Positions 32,809 to 43,537 of a stretch of DNA of 64,000 bases are shown here, piece after piece. Origin of the DNA: Rugalucina vietnamica (Eukaryota > Mollusca > Bivalvia > Lucinida > Lucinidae); NCBI GenBank assembly GCA_964017185.1, contig OZ024880.1, forward strand, positions 46,823,071 through 46,887,070, in the 5' to 3' direction. The notes under the pieces are model-generated. The model did not search any database. It was not told the origin of the DNA and was given only the letters and a program-made list of their open reading frames with translations. Numbering within the stretch: the first letter of the stretch is position 1; every line of letters begins with the position of its first letter. A program made the translations under genes and the position numbers.

Positions 32809-32888
32809 GCTGTGGCTTGGCTCGGCTGTACGTTACATGTAACGTGGCTGTACGTTACATGTAACGTACAGCCGAGCCAAGCCACAGC
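32809..32888. repeat. Perfect 37-bp inverted repeat, 6-bp loop
   Basis: The arms at 32809-32845 and 32852-32888 are exact inverses (GCTGTGGCTTGGCTCGGCTG, then TACGTTACATGTAACGT). The inner half of each arm is itself a palindrome. No TIR-element context was identified. Confidence 0.9.
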
Positions 32889-34014
32889 AAACCCCGTCGA
32901 TGGAAAAGCATGCTCATCCACCAAGGGTGGTTTACTGCGCTATATACCTAAAACTTACTTGATTCACAAAGTCTCGAGTTTGAAATTTGCATATTTCAAA
33001 GGGAAGCTATCCCGTTACATGATCAAGATGTATAGATATGAATTTTTCACCGTATTTGATCTAATAAGTGCACTTGTTCCAAAAATCGTTTCCGAAAAAC
33101 ATGTGCAGCTCGACTAGCACACAGCTCAACTGGCGTATGGATATCTTACATCAAATTTACACGTTAAATCGCATTAAAACTTAACCTTTATTAATGTTTG
33201 CGTAGAAGGCAGGAACGGATACACTCATTTTACACGAAAACAAATACATGACCTTATATTTTGGTGCCAGTTTTAAAAATTACCGGGACCGTCTACGTAT
33301 ACAAACTTTAATATGCATGTGCATGAATAGAAAAATCACTGCGCAATATTGCTGTTACTAACGTCCTTGTCCTCAGCCACGGTTATGTCGGTACGTGTTC
33401 GTCGCTTTATGGTACTGTACAAGTTGGGGATGTCATGACGTTCGAAATGGGCTACACAACATTCGTATTTGTAAACCTTTCACTTACAAAAACTACCGAA
33501 ACAGCATCCGACAGGCTATGAACTGCAGATACTTGAGTATGTATGTTTTGTATGTTTGATGCATCCACATTTATATCTCGATGTCGTAACACAAATGACG
33601 ACAAAATAATGGTGCATACGTAAAAGAAAAATAAAAGAAAAATACTATCATAACCGACATTGTCCCAAATTCATGTACATGTAAAGAAAAGTTTGTATAT
33701 TTCAGCCACTTACTTTGATGCACTGTGTGACATATCCTATACAAAAGTATTTGTTGCACATAATGCATTTTTCATCTAATAATATCAATCAGATTTAAAG
33801 AGGGAGCGAAATAAAAATTTAAGACCATTAAAGTTTCTCGACTGTATATACATGTACATTTACAATGTTCCGTACAAACCGCAATTCTGCACAAGGTATA
33901 ACAAACATGTAAATGTATTTATGAGGTTTTCCGATCTCTCCTTCCGAAAGCGTTGCTGCCTTTTGTGTCGATGATGTTTTAAAGAAATAATTTCATATAC
34001 CGTAAATTTAAAAT

Positions 34015-34350
34015 TACGAAAACATGCCCATGCAATATACAGAGATGTTTAAAGATGAAAAAAAAAAATGAAAATTTTCAGTAGAAAATGTTTGCTTTTT
34101 CTTATTCATGCTCAAAACATAGATTGTGGGTACACGTTATAACCGCCTCACCGAGGCGGTTCAAACTAGTACCCACAATCTTATGTTTTGGAGCAAAAGA
34201 TAAAAAAATAGATATACCCCTGCGTACCCCAGTTTTGCTTTTGATGGGATACACATTTTCCATGAAATGTTTTCCTGATGTAAAATGTTTGAACAAGAAT
34301 GATTTTAATGATGCAAATGCATGTGCGTGAATAGCAATGTATGGACATGT
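34015..34350. mobile_element. Second hairpin MITE family, best-preserved centre
   Basis: The centre is a double hairpin: GATTGTGGGTA ... AACCGCCTC/GAGGCGGTT ... TACCCACAATC. Outer wording: ACATGCCCATGCAATATAC on the left, CCCCAGTTTTGCTTTTG and GGACATGTACATTC on the right. Non-coding. Confidence 0.65.
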
Positions 34351-35480
34351 ACATTCATATCTACGTGATGTATTTAGCCGTCAATTGGGAGTAAGTCATA
34401 TGACAGTGTTGGCTGCACGGTCGGCATTTTTATTTGCTTGACTTTTTATTTCACTTTACGGCAGACAGCTTCCTTATCATGTGAAGGAGCAGTGTCAGCT
34501 TCGTGTTCATTAGAGAATGTGACACAAGAACATGACTGTGTATGCCGAAACACACTTCCTGGTAATGCTGCAAATTCTACCACTTGGCCAAATCAGTCAA
34601 CAGTGATTTCTGTAAATTTTGTTGACCATTTATGTATGTTAATACCATGCAATATTACGAGTGAAAGGGCATCAATTTAGGCGATCCCATAAGTTCATGA
34701 TTTAAACGGCTTTGTGGTTGTTCATGGAGAATAACTTTTGATGCAAATTCTTTCCTACTACATGTAGTCTCGATCTAAAACATACAAGTATATATACATG
34801 TACATGTACATGTACGAATGCTCAAATTATTTGCGATTTATATGGAACCATAATCTGAATATTTGATAACGGTTACGTTAACAGCTTACCAACAAATGCT
34901 GGCGGACAAGTAAGGTCGGAACATTTAATAAGACAGGCCGCGATGGTTTTACATGTATAGATAGTGCGTTCGCTTCGAAAAAAAAAGTTGCGACTTCGAT
35001 CTCCGGCCGGTATATTCATGTTATTTTGATGACTTGTGTTTATCCTGACATAATTAAAGTAAACCGCCTGTTAAATCATTGCTATTGTACATAATTAAAT
35101 ACCTTTGATCAAATGTCATTAAACTTATTTATTCATTCAATGAAAATGATTCTGATTTTCCACATAGTCACTGGAAGTGTGGTAATTTTATTCTTTGTCG
35201 GAAAGGACAATGCTCAAGGCGCGTATTTTTAATGACGCCCTTGATTTTTAAATGAGTTTTTCGCTTCCATTCTTCTGTTCAAAGATCGAATAATCATGGA
35301 TGATGTGAAAAGCAACACAAGTGACAAAGGTCATCATAAATTTTAATGTAATCAAGAATATATTTATGTGGATTATAAGCCATCTAAACAAATACGTAAC
35401 ATCTGCAAGTTTCATACTTGCAAATACTTATTATTTTTTGATTTATTGTTTTATATTTATTCAAAAATTATAAACATGCA
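34351..35480. other. Body of the 5.9-kb element, unassigned
   Basis: No exon or element end seen. ACATGTACATGTACATGTACG near 34797 is a short palindromic repeat. Confidence 0.4.
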
Positions 35481-35829
35481 TTTGTCTTTTAAATTCCTCC
35501 GAGAAACTCCGAGAAAAAGAGTTTTATCGATAAATCCAGGTAATTACCTTTCTCGGAGAAACACCGAGAAATTTCACCGCGAAATTTCGCGCAGACGATT
35601 TCGTCTACCTGGCTTATTTCGCGGTGTTTCTCCGAGAAATAAAAATTTCGCGTTACCCATGGTTGCGGAGAAACGCGGAATATGTTGTTATTTTTTTACC
35701 GGGAGTGTATATGCAAAAAAGGCAAACCTGGCATTCCTAAGTGTTTTTGCATTTCTCCATAAAAATGAATAATTTGTACCTATAGAGTCTTCAAGCAAAC
35801 CCTTTTGAGCACACTCTTAATCTTCCACT

Positions 35830-36060
35830 GAATGAGCCTTGTCATTAGGAAACATGCATGGTTTTCAACCAGTTCTGACACAAACCTGCCTGTAGTCACA
35901 GATGAAGGCAAGAAGCGAAATTTATTTTGTATTTACGATGATGGGGAAATGTACTATTCATAAAGAGGCAGTGATCAGCCATGCAGGAATTTGGCAAGGG
36001 GGTTCTAACTGGCACCCACAATCAGTGTTTTGAGCACAAATAAGAAAGATATAAAATATT
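35830..36060. mobile_element. Decayed MITE pieces before PDSS1 exon 5
   Basis: 35850-35980 is a worn central-palindrome MITE (CAGTTCTGACACAAACCTGCC, AGGCAAGAAGC). 35998-36060 (GGGTTCTAACTGGCACCCACAATC) is half of the second hairpin family. Both end about 100 bp from the exon 5 acceptor. Confidence 0.5.
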
Positions 36061-36163
36061 GACAAAACAGATTTTTTCAATTTCAACAGCTGTAAAAAAA
36101 AATCTTTGTATTGCGTGGGTGTATTTACTTAATTTTCAAGAAATCAGTTGTTATGGTTTTCAG

Positions 36164-36275
36164 TCTATCTTGGCGGGTGACTATGTTATGGGGATGGCAT
36201 CACTGTCTCTGTCCAAGATTGGTAATGCTCAAGTCGTGTCTATTGTGTCACAGATTATAGAAGACTTGGTCAGAG
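36164..36275 (+). CDS. PDSS1: PDSS1 exon 5
   Basis: Acceptor GGTTTTCAG, donor CAGAG/GTAGGA. 37 codons plus 1 base: SILAGDYVMGMASLSLSKIG then NAQVVSIVSQIIEDLVRG. The AGD motif after the first Asp-rich motif is conserved. The exon follows a 6.5-kb intron. Confidence 0.93.
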
Positions 36276-36334
36276 GTAGGAGTTGGTTTATAGTTGATGC
36301 TTTACATGCTGGATCAACACCAAAGGTCGGAGAG

Positions 36335-36495
36335 CACAGTGGCGTCAGACTCATGATGGAGGGGTTAGGACTTGAATCCTGCTTGCACAGAGATTTGTCT
36401 ATTCCCATATAGTAGCTGGGAAGCAATGATTCCATTTCTCATTATTGAAAATTGTGGACTGTGATGTTAAACCACAAGTCAGACAAACAAAAATT
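36335..36495 (+). mobile_element. Worn tRNA-type SINE
   Basis: A B-box-like GGACTTGAATCC near 36366 follows an A-box-like AGTGGCGTCAG. The 3' tail GATGTTAAACCACAAGTCAG matches the tail of the SINE at 45108. In the PDSS1 intron between exons 5 and 6. Confidence 0.5.
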
Positions 36496-36714
36496 ATTGT
36501 TTATCTTGCAATATTCAGATATCCTAACCACACTATTCCTGAGTAGGCCTCCCAGGCTTCCAGTGGCTGAGTACCAGTATACAGTGCACATTTCTTTCAT
36601 GATTAACTGAAAACTCGTCCTCTTGACAATGACAAGCGAAGACTGGCTATAGAGTATATGTGTGTCCAAAGATTCAGTATTTAAAAAAAAAATCTGATTT
36701 TTTTTTTTTTTCAG

Positions 36715-36824
36715 GAGAATTTATGCAACTTGGTTCGAAGGAGAATGAGAATGAAAGATTTGCTCACTACCTCAATAAAACTTTCAAGAAAACTGCCAGT
36801 TTACTGGCCAATAGCTGCAAGGCT
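36715..36824 (+). CDS. PDSS1: PDSS1 exon 6
   Basis: Acceptor with a T tract then CAG, donor GCT/GTGAGT. Two bases plus 36 codons: EFMQLGSKENENERFAHYLN then KTFKKTASLLANSCKA, nearly identical to human. A repeat element begins about 20 bp past the donor (36844). Confidence 0.95.
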
Positions 36825-38143
36825 GTGAGTAAAACTTGTTTTTAGCTCACCTGAGTCGAAGGCTTACAAGGTGAGCTTATAGGATGGCCATGTTCCGGCG
36901 TCTGTCCGTCGTCCGTCCGTCGTCCACAATTTCAAAGATATTCTCTCTGAAACTGCTTGGCCAATCAAAGCCAAACTTCTTGTGGAGCATCCATAGGAAG
37001 GGAGAATGAAAGTTTATATAAATGGTCTAGGTCACATGACCAAGATGGCCCCATGCCCATATATGGTAAAAACCATAAAAAAATCTTCTCTGGAACCGGT
37101 GGACCGATTTCAACGAAACTTGGTGTGTAGCATCGGGGACTCTGGCCCATCATAGTTTATATAAATCATGACCTTGGGCTGACCTTGACCTATTTTACAG
37201 CAAGGTCAGTTTTGGTTACATAGGCTTTTCAATGGAAATAGTAGCCTGTGACCTGAAAGTTGGTAGATACAGACAACATGTTGAGCTAATGAAGTGTTGT
37301 GAGTATTATAGGTCAAGATCATTTCTTGACCTTGGCCATAGGTCATTTACAAATTAAATGTAAAACTTAATTTTCTCAGTAACCGCTCGACCAATCAAAG
37401 CCAAATTTTATTTGTAGTATCCTTTGGATGGGGGAATGAAAGGTTATATAAATAGTCAAGACCACATGACCAAGATGGCCATCATGGCTATAAATGGCAA
37501 AAACCTTTAAAAATCTTCTTCTCCAGAACCAGAAGGCCTATGATTTTGAAACTTGGCATGAAGCATCAGGGGGAGGAGCTCTACAAAGTTTATATAAATC
37601 ATGACCCTGGGATGACCTTGACCTATTTTACAGCAAGGTCAACATAGGACTCCCATGCATTTGAATGGGGAAAATTGCCAAAATGTCATTTGAAGGGAAA
37701 AATTTGCAGGAAATGGGCAAATGAACAGAAAATTAATGGTTCTGAAAAAAAAAAAAAATGGACCCAGGGGCAGGTGTGCCCCCACCCCAGGGCAATATAC
37801 ATGTATATTACCATAATATTCAAAAATCTTCTTCTCTGAAATCGTTTGGCCAATCAAAGCCAAATGTCATGTGGAGCATTCTTAGGAAGGGATAATGAAA
37901 GTTTATATAAATGGTCAAGGTCACATGACCAAGGTGGCCGCCATGGCTATAAATAGCAAAAACCTTTAAAAATCTTCTCCAGAATCAGAAGGCCTATGAT
38001 TTTGAAACTTGGCACGAAGCATCAGGGAGATGAGCTCTACAAAACTTATAAAAATCATGACCTTGGGATGACCTTGACCTATTTTATGGCAAGGCCAACA
38101 TAGGTTGCCCATGCATTTGAATGGGGAAAACTAGTAAATGTAA

Positions 38144-39139
38144 TGCACCAGTCATTTGTATCCCCGGCCTCCCCAGGACCGGGGATAGCGGGGCTTAAGT
38201 GCCGGGGCTTAACCTGCGATGTGTCCCGGCACTGCCGGGGATGTGCCGGGGTTTTAACTTCTCACCAATATAGCGGGAAAAATAGCCAGTTTTACCGCGA
38301 AGACAACATCCAGTAGTTCCATTCAGTTTTGCTATATATGTGTGTATCAGGTTATAAATTCAATAAGGTTGGAAATAAAAGTGTCTGCAGAAACTGTAAT
38401 GTGTGCAAAGTTTGTCCTCTTCCATTGCTATATGTAACATTTAGATATATTCGGTCTGTGTCAACACTCATTGATTCATTTCTTGCATTTTTTTTTTTTT
38501 AATTCAGTTTTACCACCCTTTCAAGATTATTTCAGCTCATATGAGACAGGCCAATCAGTAGGTGGGGCGAAAACGGGAGAAACCCGAGAAAAACCACCTG
38601 GCACACCCGCAAGCAGAACTTGGCTTGTCTCACATGTGGCCAGAGCGGGGCTCGAACCCACACCAGACACAGCGGTGTTGCATTTTTGTGTCCAACCACA
38701 CTTTCAAACATAAATGTCTCTCATTAATTGCCAGAACCATTTAGCTGTATTTTCACATTTAATTTCATGAAAACAAGTCACATCTGTTGTATTCCAGTAA
38801 GCACAATTTCAAGAACATGCATTAATTCCATTTTAATAATGCCAAAGGCTCGGTGTGTGTGTGTGTGTTTGTGTTCAAATTCTCTAAAACCACTAGGCCA
38901 ACTTATGCCTAATCTCACCACCATGGAATAGGTGATTTAAGATTATTCAAACAGCTTAAGGTCATTTGTTTTTCCATATTATATAGTCAGTCCCCGGGGG
39001 CCGGGGCCTTTACCAGGGGTTTAGCCAAAAATTTGGCCCCAACGGGCGGGGCTTTTACCAGGGCTTGAAAATTTGAAAAGTTAAAAGCCCCACTATTCCC
39101 CGGTCCCGGGGGGTGCCGGGGATACAAACGACTGGTGCA
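38144..39139. mobile_element. PIF/Harbinger-type element, 996 bp
   Basis: Inverted ends TGCACCAGTCATTTGTATCC and TGCACCAGTCGTTTGTATCC (reverse complement of the right end), flanked by TAA on both sides. The 3-bp TAA target is typical of PIF/Harbinger. GC-rich CCCCGG wording lies inside each end. No transposase. It carries a SINE (38490-38700) and is itself inside the element at 36844-39566, so three insertion layers are visible. Confidence 0.8.
38490..38700 (-). mobile_element. tRNA-type SINE (same family as 53881)
   Basis: On -: B box GGTTCGAGCCCC, then GGCCACATGTGAGACAAGCC, a CTCATATGAGCTGAAATAAT tail block, GTAAAACTGAATT and an A run (T run at 38490-38502 on +). The A-box end looks truncated or replaced. 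Confidence 0.75.
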
Positions 39140-39569
39140 TAATTAAATGGGGGGAAACTTGCTGGGAGTATGCAAATGGACAGAAGATTTATGTTTATGG
39201 AAAAAATGTCCATATGACCATAATATTCAAACATCTTCTCTGAAACCGCTTGGCCAGTCAAAGCCAAACTTTATGTGGAGCATTGTTAGGAAAGGGGAAT
39301 GAAAGTTAATATAAATGGTCATGACCACATGACCAAGATGGCCACCATGGCTATAAATAGCAAAAACCTTTATAAATATTATTCTTCAGAACCGGAGGAC
39401 CTACGATTTTGAAACTTTGCCTGAAGCATCAGTGAATGGAGCTCTACAAAGTTTGTAGGTATTATCATGACCCCCAGATGGCCTTGACCTATTTTATGAC
39501 AAGGTCAGCTGAGCTCGCATATCCCAGATCTCAGGTGAGCGTTTACAGGACCATTGGTCCTCTGGTTAA

Positions 39570-40116
39570 TGTCTTTTTGTGTCCTTCATTTCTGATATAA
39601 ATAGTATCCAGTCTTCCCAGTGGTCCGCATTTGAGGCTTATACAATTGTATATATAGTTACAATATTTTCAGGCATAATGTAAGACAAAAGTAATTAATA
39701 CATGCATATTTTTATAAATTCAACGTAAGCTCTGAAAAGTGAAAAGTCAAGGTGCATAGGTTTCATCTTTCTGTCCTTTTACGGTTCTTTAAACCCAGCC
39801 ACCTAATATAGTGGGTACTTTGTTTGTGTAACTACAGTTCTAAGCTAAAGGCAAGTTTGCTGAAATAGATCCACCTTGGTTTCATTTCCTTTGCCTTCTA
39901 TTACTTTGAAGTTACAAGGCACATAAATTATTTTATGCCTTCTGTTCGTGGTCTTGTGGCTGATGAAGGACAGCATGTAACTGACCGAGGAACAGCATGT
40001 AACTGACCATTTTGTCTAGGGTAGTGTTGATAGTTCATAACCACTATGTGAGTCAATCAGTATAGGATAACGTCATAGTTTTACTGTCAGATAAGCTGTA
40101 TTTGTTTATTTTCCAG
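39570..40116. other. Intron 6 remainder of PDSS1
   Basis: No exon or repeat end was recognised. A short direct repeat (ACAGCATGTAACTGACC) lies near 39970-40010. Confidence 0.4.
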
Positions 40117-40197
40117 GTAGCTGTGTTGGGAAATTGTTCAGAGGAGGTGTCAGATATGGCTTATGAGTATGGCAGAAATATTGGCATTAGTTTTCAG
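40117..40197 (+). CDS. PDSS1: PDSS1 exon 7
   Basis: Acceptor TTTATTTTCCAG, donor CAG/GTAAAT. 27 codons in phase 0: VAVLGNCSEEVSDMAYEYGR then NIGISFQ, the helix before the second Asp-rich motif. Confidence 0.93.
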
Positions 40198-40712
40198 GTA
40201 AATGAGCCGCACAGGGCAAAACCTGGCTCTCTGAATATGTGAATACGTAACAAAGATGCAGATTAGCTGTTACATATAATATGAGCCGCCCCATGGGAAA
40301 ACCAACAATCTGCATAGGCGAAAACAAAGGCGCAGATCAGCTTCGCAGTAACTGCGAAGCTGATCAGCGCCTTTGTTTTCGCTACTCGGATAGTACAGTT
40401 CCTCTTCTACTTAAATCCGCAATTTCAAGCTTCTAGCTCTTTCCTGTGCTTGTACAGGCCGGTTTGTGTCAGACCTAGTGATGGGCCGATGATCGATTAT
40501 AATCGAAAGTCAGTTGGTTTGGCCTTCCGATTAAGATAATCGATTGTAAAATGCAGCAATCGATTGTAATCGGTTGCAATATTCATAATGCAGAAATAAT
40601 ATTTTAAGGGGTTTATATCTGAAAAAGGTGTACCATTTAGGTTTCAAAGTAGATCTAACATGGATATCCCAAAGTTACAATGTAACTGAAGCTGTTCTGG
40701 TCCATATATATA

Positions 40713-40948
40713 TGAGCCGCCTCGTGGGAAAACCAACAATGTGGTTTCCGACCAGGTCTGACACAAATCGGGCTGCGCAGTCACAGAAGCAGGCTAGAAG
40801 CTTGAAATTACGGATTTAGAAAGAAGAGGAACAGTACTATCTGAGTAGCGAAAACAAAGGCGCTGATCAGCTTCGCGATTACCGCGAAGCTGATCTGCGT
40901 CTTTGTTTTCGCCTATGCAGATTGTTGGTTTTCCCACGAGGTGGCTCA
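40713..40948. mobile_element. Central-palindrome MITE, whole, nested in hAT
   Basis: Reversed copy of 236 bp: TGAGCCGCCTCGTGGG ... CACGAGGTGGCTCA, centre GATCAGCTTCGCGATTACCG CGAAGCTGATCTGCG. It lies inside a hAT that itself lies inside another copy of the same MITE. Confidence 0.85.
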
Positions 40949-40977
40949 TGTAACCCGAGCATCAATATGTCTTTTTA

Positions 40978-42107
40978 TACCCCCGGCATTTATGCCGACG
41001 GGTATATAGCTTTCGTTTTTCCGTTCGTATGTTAGTTAGTTAGTTAGTTCGTTTCTTCGTTCGTAATTCCGGAACGTTCGTGGAATTTACGTCAAAGTTT
41101 TGGTTAAAGTTTCTCTAGAGGTGTATATCTCATGAACCAATGGTCAGAAACCATTCATATTTGGACCATAGGTACCCTATAGGGTTTGCTTTGTTTCCAT
41201 GAGTTCGGACCCCAGGGCCCATCCCCAGGGCTAGGGCTGGAGGTCAAAATCTAGGTCACCTTTAAAATGTGCTGTTTACAATTTTAATGTTTCTTCTATA
41301 AGTCCATATCTTAACAAAATCATAGGGATGTATTCTTATTTAGTTCATAGATACCCTGTAGGGTTTGCTTTCATACTCCATGTTCGGTACCATCTCCAGG
41401 GGGTGGGGCTAGAGGTCAAAATCTAGGACTTATTTATAATATGATAAATATCATAATAAATATTTTCTGTAAGTCTGTTTTCTTGACATCCACAAAGTTT
41501 TATCAGAAAGCATTCATACTTAGACCATAGGTACCATGTAAGGTTCAGACACTAGGGTCCATGTGCGGGGGGTGGGGCTAGAGGTCAAAATCTAGAACTT
41601 CTTTAAAAAAATGTATTTCTTTACTTTTCTTTACCACCATGTTCAGAAATGATTTGTACTTGCACCAAAGGTACACTATAAGGTTTGCCTTGTTCCTAAT
41701 GACATTAAACTCTAGGGTCCGTGCCCTGAGGGTGGGGCTAGAGGTCAAAATATAGGACATCTTTTTTTTTTTTTTTTTTTTTTAAATATTATTGAAGAAT
41801 GACATTCTACTCTACATCTAGGACCGAGGACCTGACCCTCAATGTCCGCGATCAAGTCCTAGATTGAGTATACAAGTCAGCTCTGTATACTGCTCTAAAA
41901 TAGATCTGTCATTCTACTACACCCCCCCCCCTCCCCATGGTTTTAGACAGTGTTTTTTGCAAATACAAATTTATAAGATTTACTTGTTGAGGGCGCTCTC
42001 TTTCATCAGGAATTGAGGTTTAATGTGTGACTGTCAGTGAGTATGTCTGGATTGGTGGCGGTGGGCTGAGGGGTGGGGGCGTTGTAGGGAGCTACCAGCC
42101 GGGGGTA
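40978..42107. mobile_element. TACCCCCGGC-ended element, 1130 bp
   Basis: Inverted ends TACCCCCGGC / GCCGGGGGTA with TA outside both. The left end also forms a hairpin (CCGGCATTTATGCCGACGGG). Inside are four or five ~120-190-bp units with GGGGCTAGAGGTCAAAATCT and CCATAGGTACCCTATAGGGT, a ~22-T run near 41764 and a fold-back stretch (GAATGACATTCTACTCTAC ... GTCATTCTACTACACC). The unit wording recurs at 59880-59990 in another element. Confidence 0.65.
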
Positions 42108-42464
42108 TACGTGCCTCTCAAGGCACTTTTTCTAGTTCATTTACCTAGAATATCAGGACAGAAAGGTAGAAATTCCTAAATCAGTGATCTGTTCTAAGTG
42201 GAATGTGTTCTAAACAGATAAGGCAATTAAAAGCTCTTTTATTGACCCACTCAGTGGGCAATGAAACTGTCACCATGGTTATGACATGCATGAAAGGCAA
42301 ATGCAAAGTATAGCTAGTTTAACCGATTACACAATCGATAGCTAGTTGGTTTAGTCAGTCCGATTATAAACCGATAATCGATTGTAATTTCAAACCGATG
42401 GCCCAACACTAGTCAGACCTGTTCGGAAACCACATTGTTGGTTTTCCCACGAGGCGGCTCATAT

Positions 42465-42975
42465 GTTTTAGGAAGTGTTTATACCGTGTTAAATGATTGG
42501 TTTTTAGAGACAGTGCAGACCTAGACCAGTCAGAGTCCTCACAGTTGGTCTCTCTGTCCACAGTTTTGAAGTCTTTACTCAATGGTATAAACTCTCGAGG
42601 TTTAGGTTGTTTACCCGTGTCAAGTATGAATTTACAGGTTGTATAAGGTACCATTCCTGATTTTAGCTCGGACCAAGAATAAAATGGCATCAAAATTACA
42701 AACATAGCCTACATGACACCCCCCATCCCCATCCCCCTGTGACACCTATTGATCTGGAATCAAGGATCTATGAGTTAGTTGACCTCTGCATCGTAGCGGA
42801 GATAAACTCTCATGTCTGGCTTATTCTTTTAAAGACCTTATTTCTGCTGATACATGTATACAGAGTGTAAGCTGCACATTCTGAGCATTTTAGTGATTCT
42901 TAGTTTGCATGATAAATATTTAACAAAAGCATTTGTAATGCAATACACTGACTGATTTTATATACTGTTTCACAG
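42465..42975. other. Intron 7 remainder; one unexplained minus frame
   Basis: 42465-42705 on - is an 80-codon open stretch (FYSWSELKSGMVPYTTCKFI, then GKQPKPREFIPLSKDFKTVD) with non-random composition but no family I recognise. It could be a retrocopy scrap or transposon remnant. Confidence 0.3.
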
Positions 42976-43170
42976 TTGATAGATGACCTGCTGGACTTCA
43001 CATCCTGTGACCAGGTGATGGGGAAGCCCACTGCGGCCGACCTTCGCCTGGGCCTAGCCACCGCCCCGGTCCTGTTTGCAGCCAGCAAACACCCGGAACT
43101 GAACGCTATGATAATGAGGAGGTTTCGGGAAGAGGGGGATGTTGAAAAGGCGAGGGAATATGTAGCAAGG
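42976..43170 (+). CDS. PDSS1: PDSS1 exon 8, second Asp-rich motif
   Basis: Acceptor CTGTTTCACAG, donor AGG/GTGAGA. 65 codons in phase 0: LIDDLLDFTSCDQVMGKPTA, ADLRLGLATAPVLFAASKHP, ELNAMIMRRFREEGDVEKAR, EYVAR. DDLLD is the second Asp-rich motif. The exon is more GC-rich than the DNA around it. Confidence 0.96.
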
Positions 43171-43537
43171 GTGAGATAAAAAATATCTTTTTTAGCACAC
43201 AAGATAATCAGGAGTATTTAAAGATAATTGAAAGAAAAAAAAAATTGTTACTTCTTCATATAAACCTTTGTTGTTGGTACTCAATAGAATCGCATTGACC
43301 AATCGATTCTAATGAATACTCGTAACTTTGCATTGCATAGTAATTGTCTGTGGATATTTTGTTCAAACATTGTACTACATGTATGTAGGTAGCAAATGTA
43401 AAAGGACAAATTAGTAGTCTGCCCACATACTAAGTAGGGAATTCATCCAATTTAACTTAGAATCTCAAACCAGACAATACTAAACTTGTCTGCTGAAAAT
43501 GTTTAATGATTTCAAGAGTAGCTTGTTTATCTTGCAG
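43171..43537 (+). other. PDSS1: PDSS1 intron 8
   Basis: The 367-bp intron between exons 8 and 9. AT-rich, no repeat recognised. Confidence 0.7.

Larger units (their letters stand above)
29762..35707. mobile_element. ~5.9-kb TIR element filling PDSS1 intron 4
   Basis: The ends are CAGTCCCGGTAAAAAATC (left) and, reverse-complemented, CACTCCCGGTAAAAAAAT (right), with TA on both outer sides. Inversion continues for ~230 bp: both arms contain AACAACATATTCC and several TTTCTCGGAGAAACACCG blocks. The TA target and CAGTCCC-type end point to the Tc1/mariner group, but there is no transposase frame. The arms might alternatively be two separate short elements. The body holds a hAT-like insertion (30174-31749) and later MITEs, which explains much of its length. 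Confidence 0.6.
36844..39566. mobile_element. Tandem-repeat-bearing element, reversed copy
   Basis: Starts with the hairpin AGCTCACCTGAGTCGAAGGC / GGTGAGCTTA and ends TCAGGTGAGCG then ACAGGACCATTGGTCC. It is the same family as 6646-8170, in reverse. The internal ~400-bp units contain GGTCACATGACCAAGATGGCC and GGAATGAAAGTTTATATAAA. Between two units lies a 996-bp Harbinger-type element. It begins only 20 bp after the exon 6 splice donor. Confidence 0.75.
40476..42411. mobile_element. hAT-like element, 8-bp TSD, with nested insertions
   Basis: The left end is TAGTGATGGGCCGATGATCG; the right end reverse-complemented is TAGTGTTGGGCCATCGG. Exact 8-bp TSD GTCAGACC (40468-40475 and 42412-42419). 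The subterminal sequence is rich in AATCGATTGTAATCG. An 8-bp TSD and a TAGTG(A/T)TGGGC end are typical of hAT. The interior carries a second central-palindrome MITE (40713-40948) and a TACCCCCGGC-ended element (40978-42107); the hAT's own sequence is only a few hundred bp. Confidence 0.88.
40282..42461. mobile_element. Central-palindrome MITE split by a hAT element
   Basis: The left part, 40282-40475, runs from TGAGCCGCCCCATGGG through the central palindrome (GATCAGCTTCGCAGTAACTG) to TTTGTGTCAGACC. The right part, 42412-42461, resumes at GTCAGACC and ends GAGGCGGCTCA. The 1936-bp hAT-like element between them duplicated GTCAGACC. Removing it leaves a standard ~235-bp copy. Confidence 0.85.

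Noticed and set aside
34438-34680. Cys-rich secreted peptide
   Set aside because: No signal peptide and it lies inside the body of a TIR element; the frame is short and unsupported.
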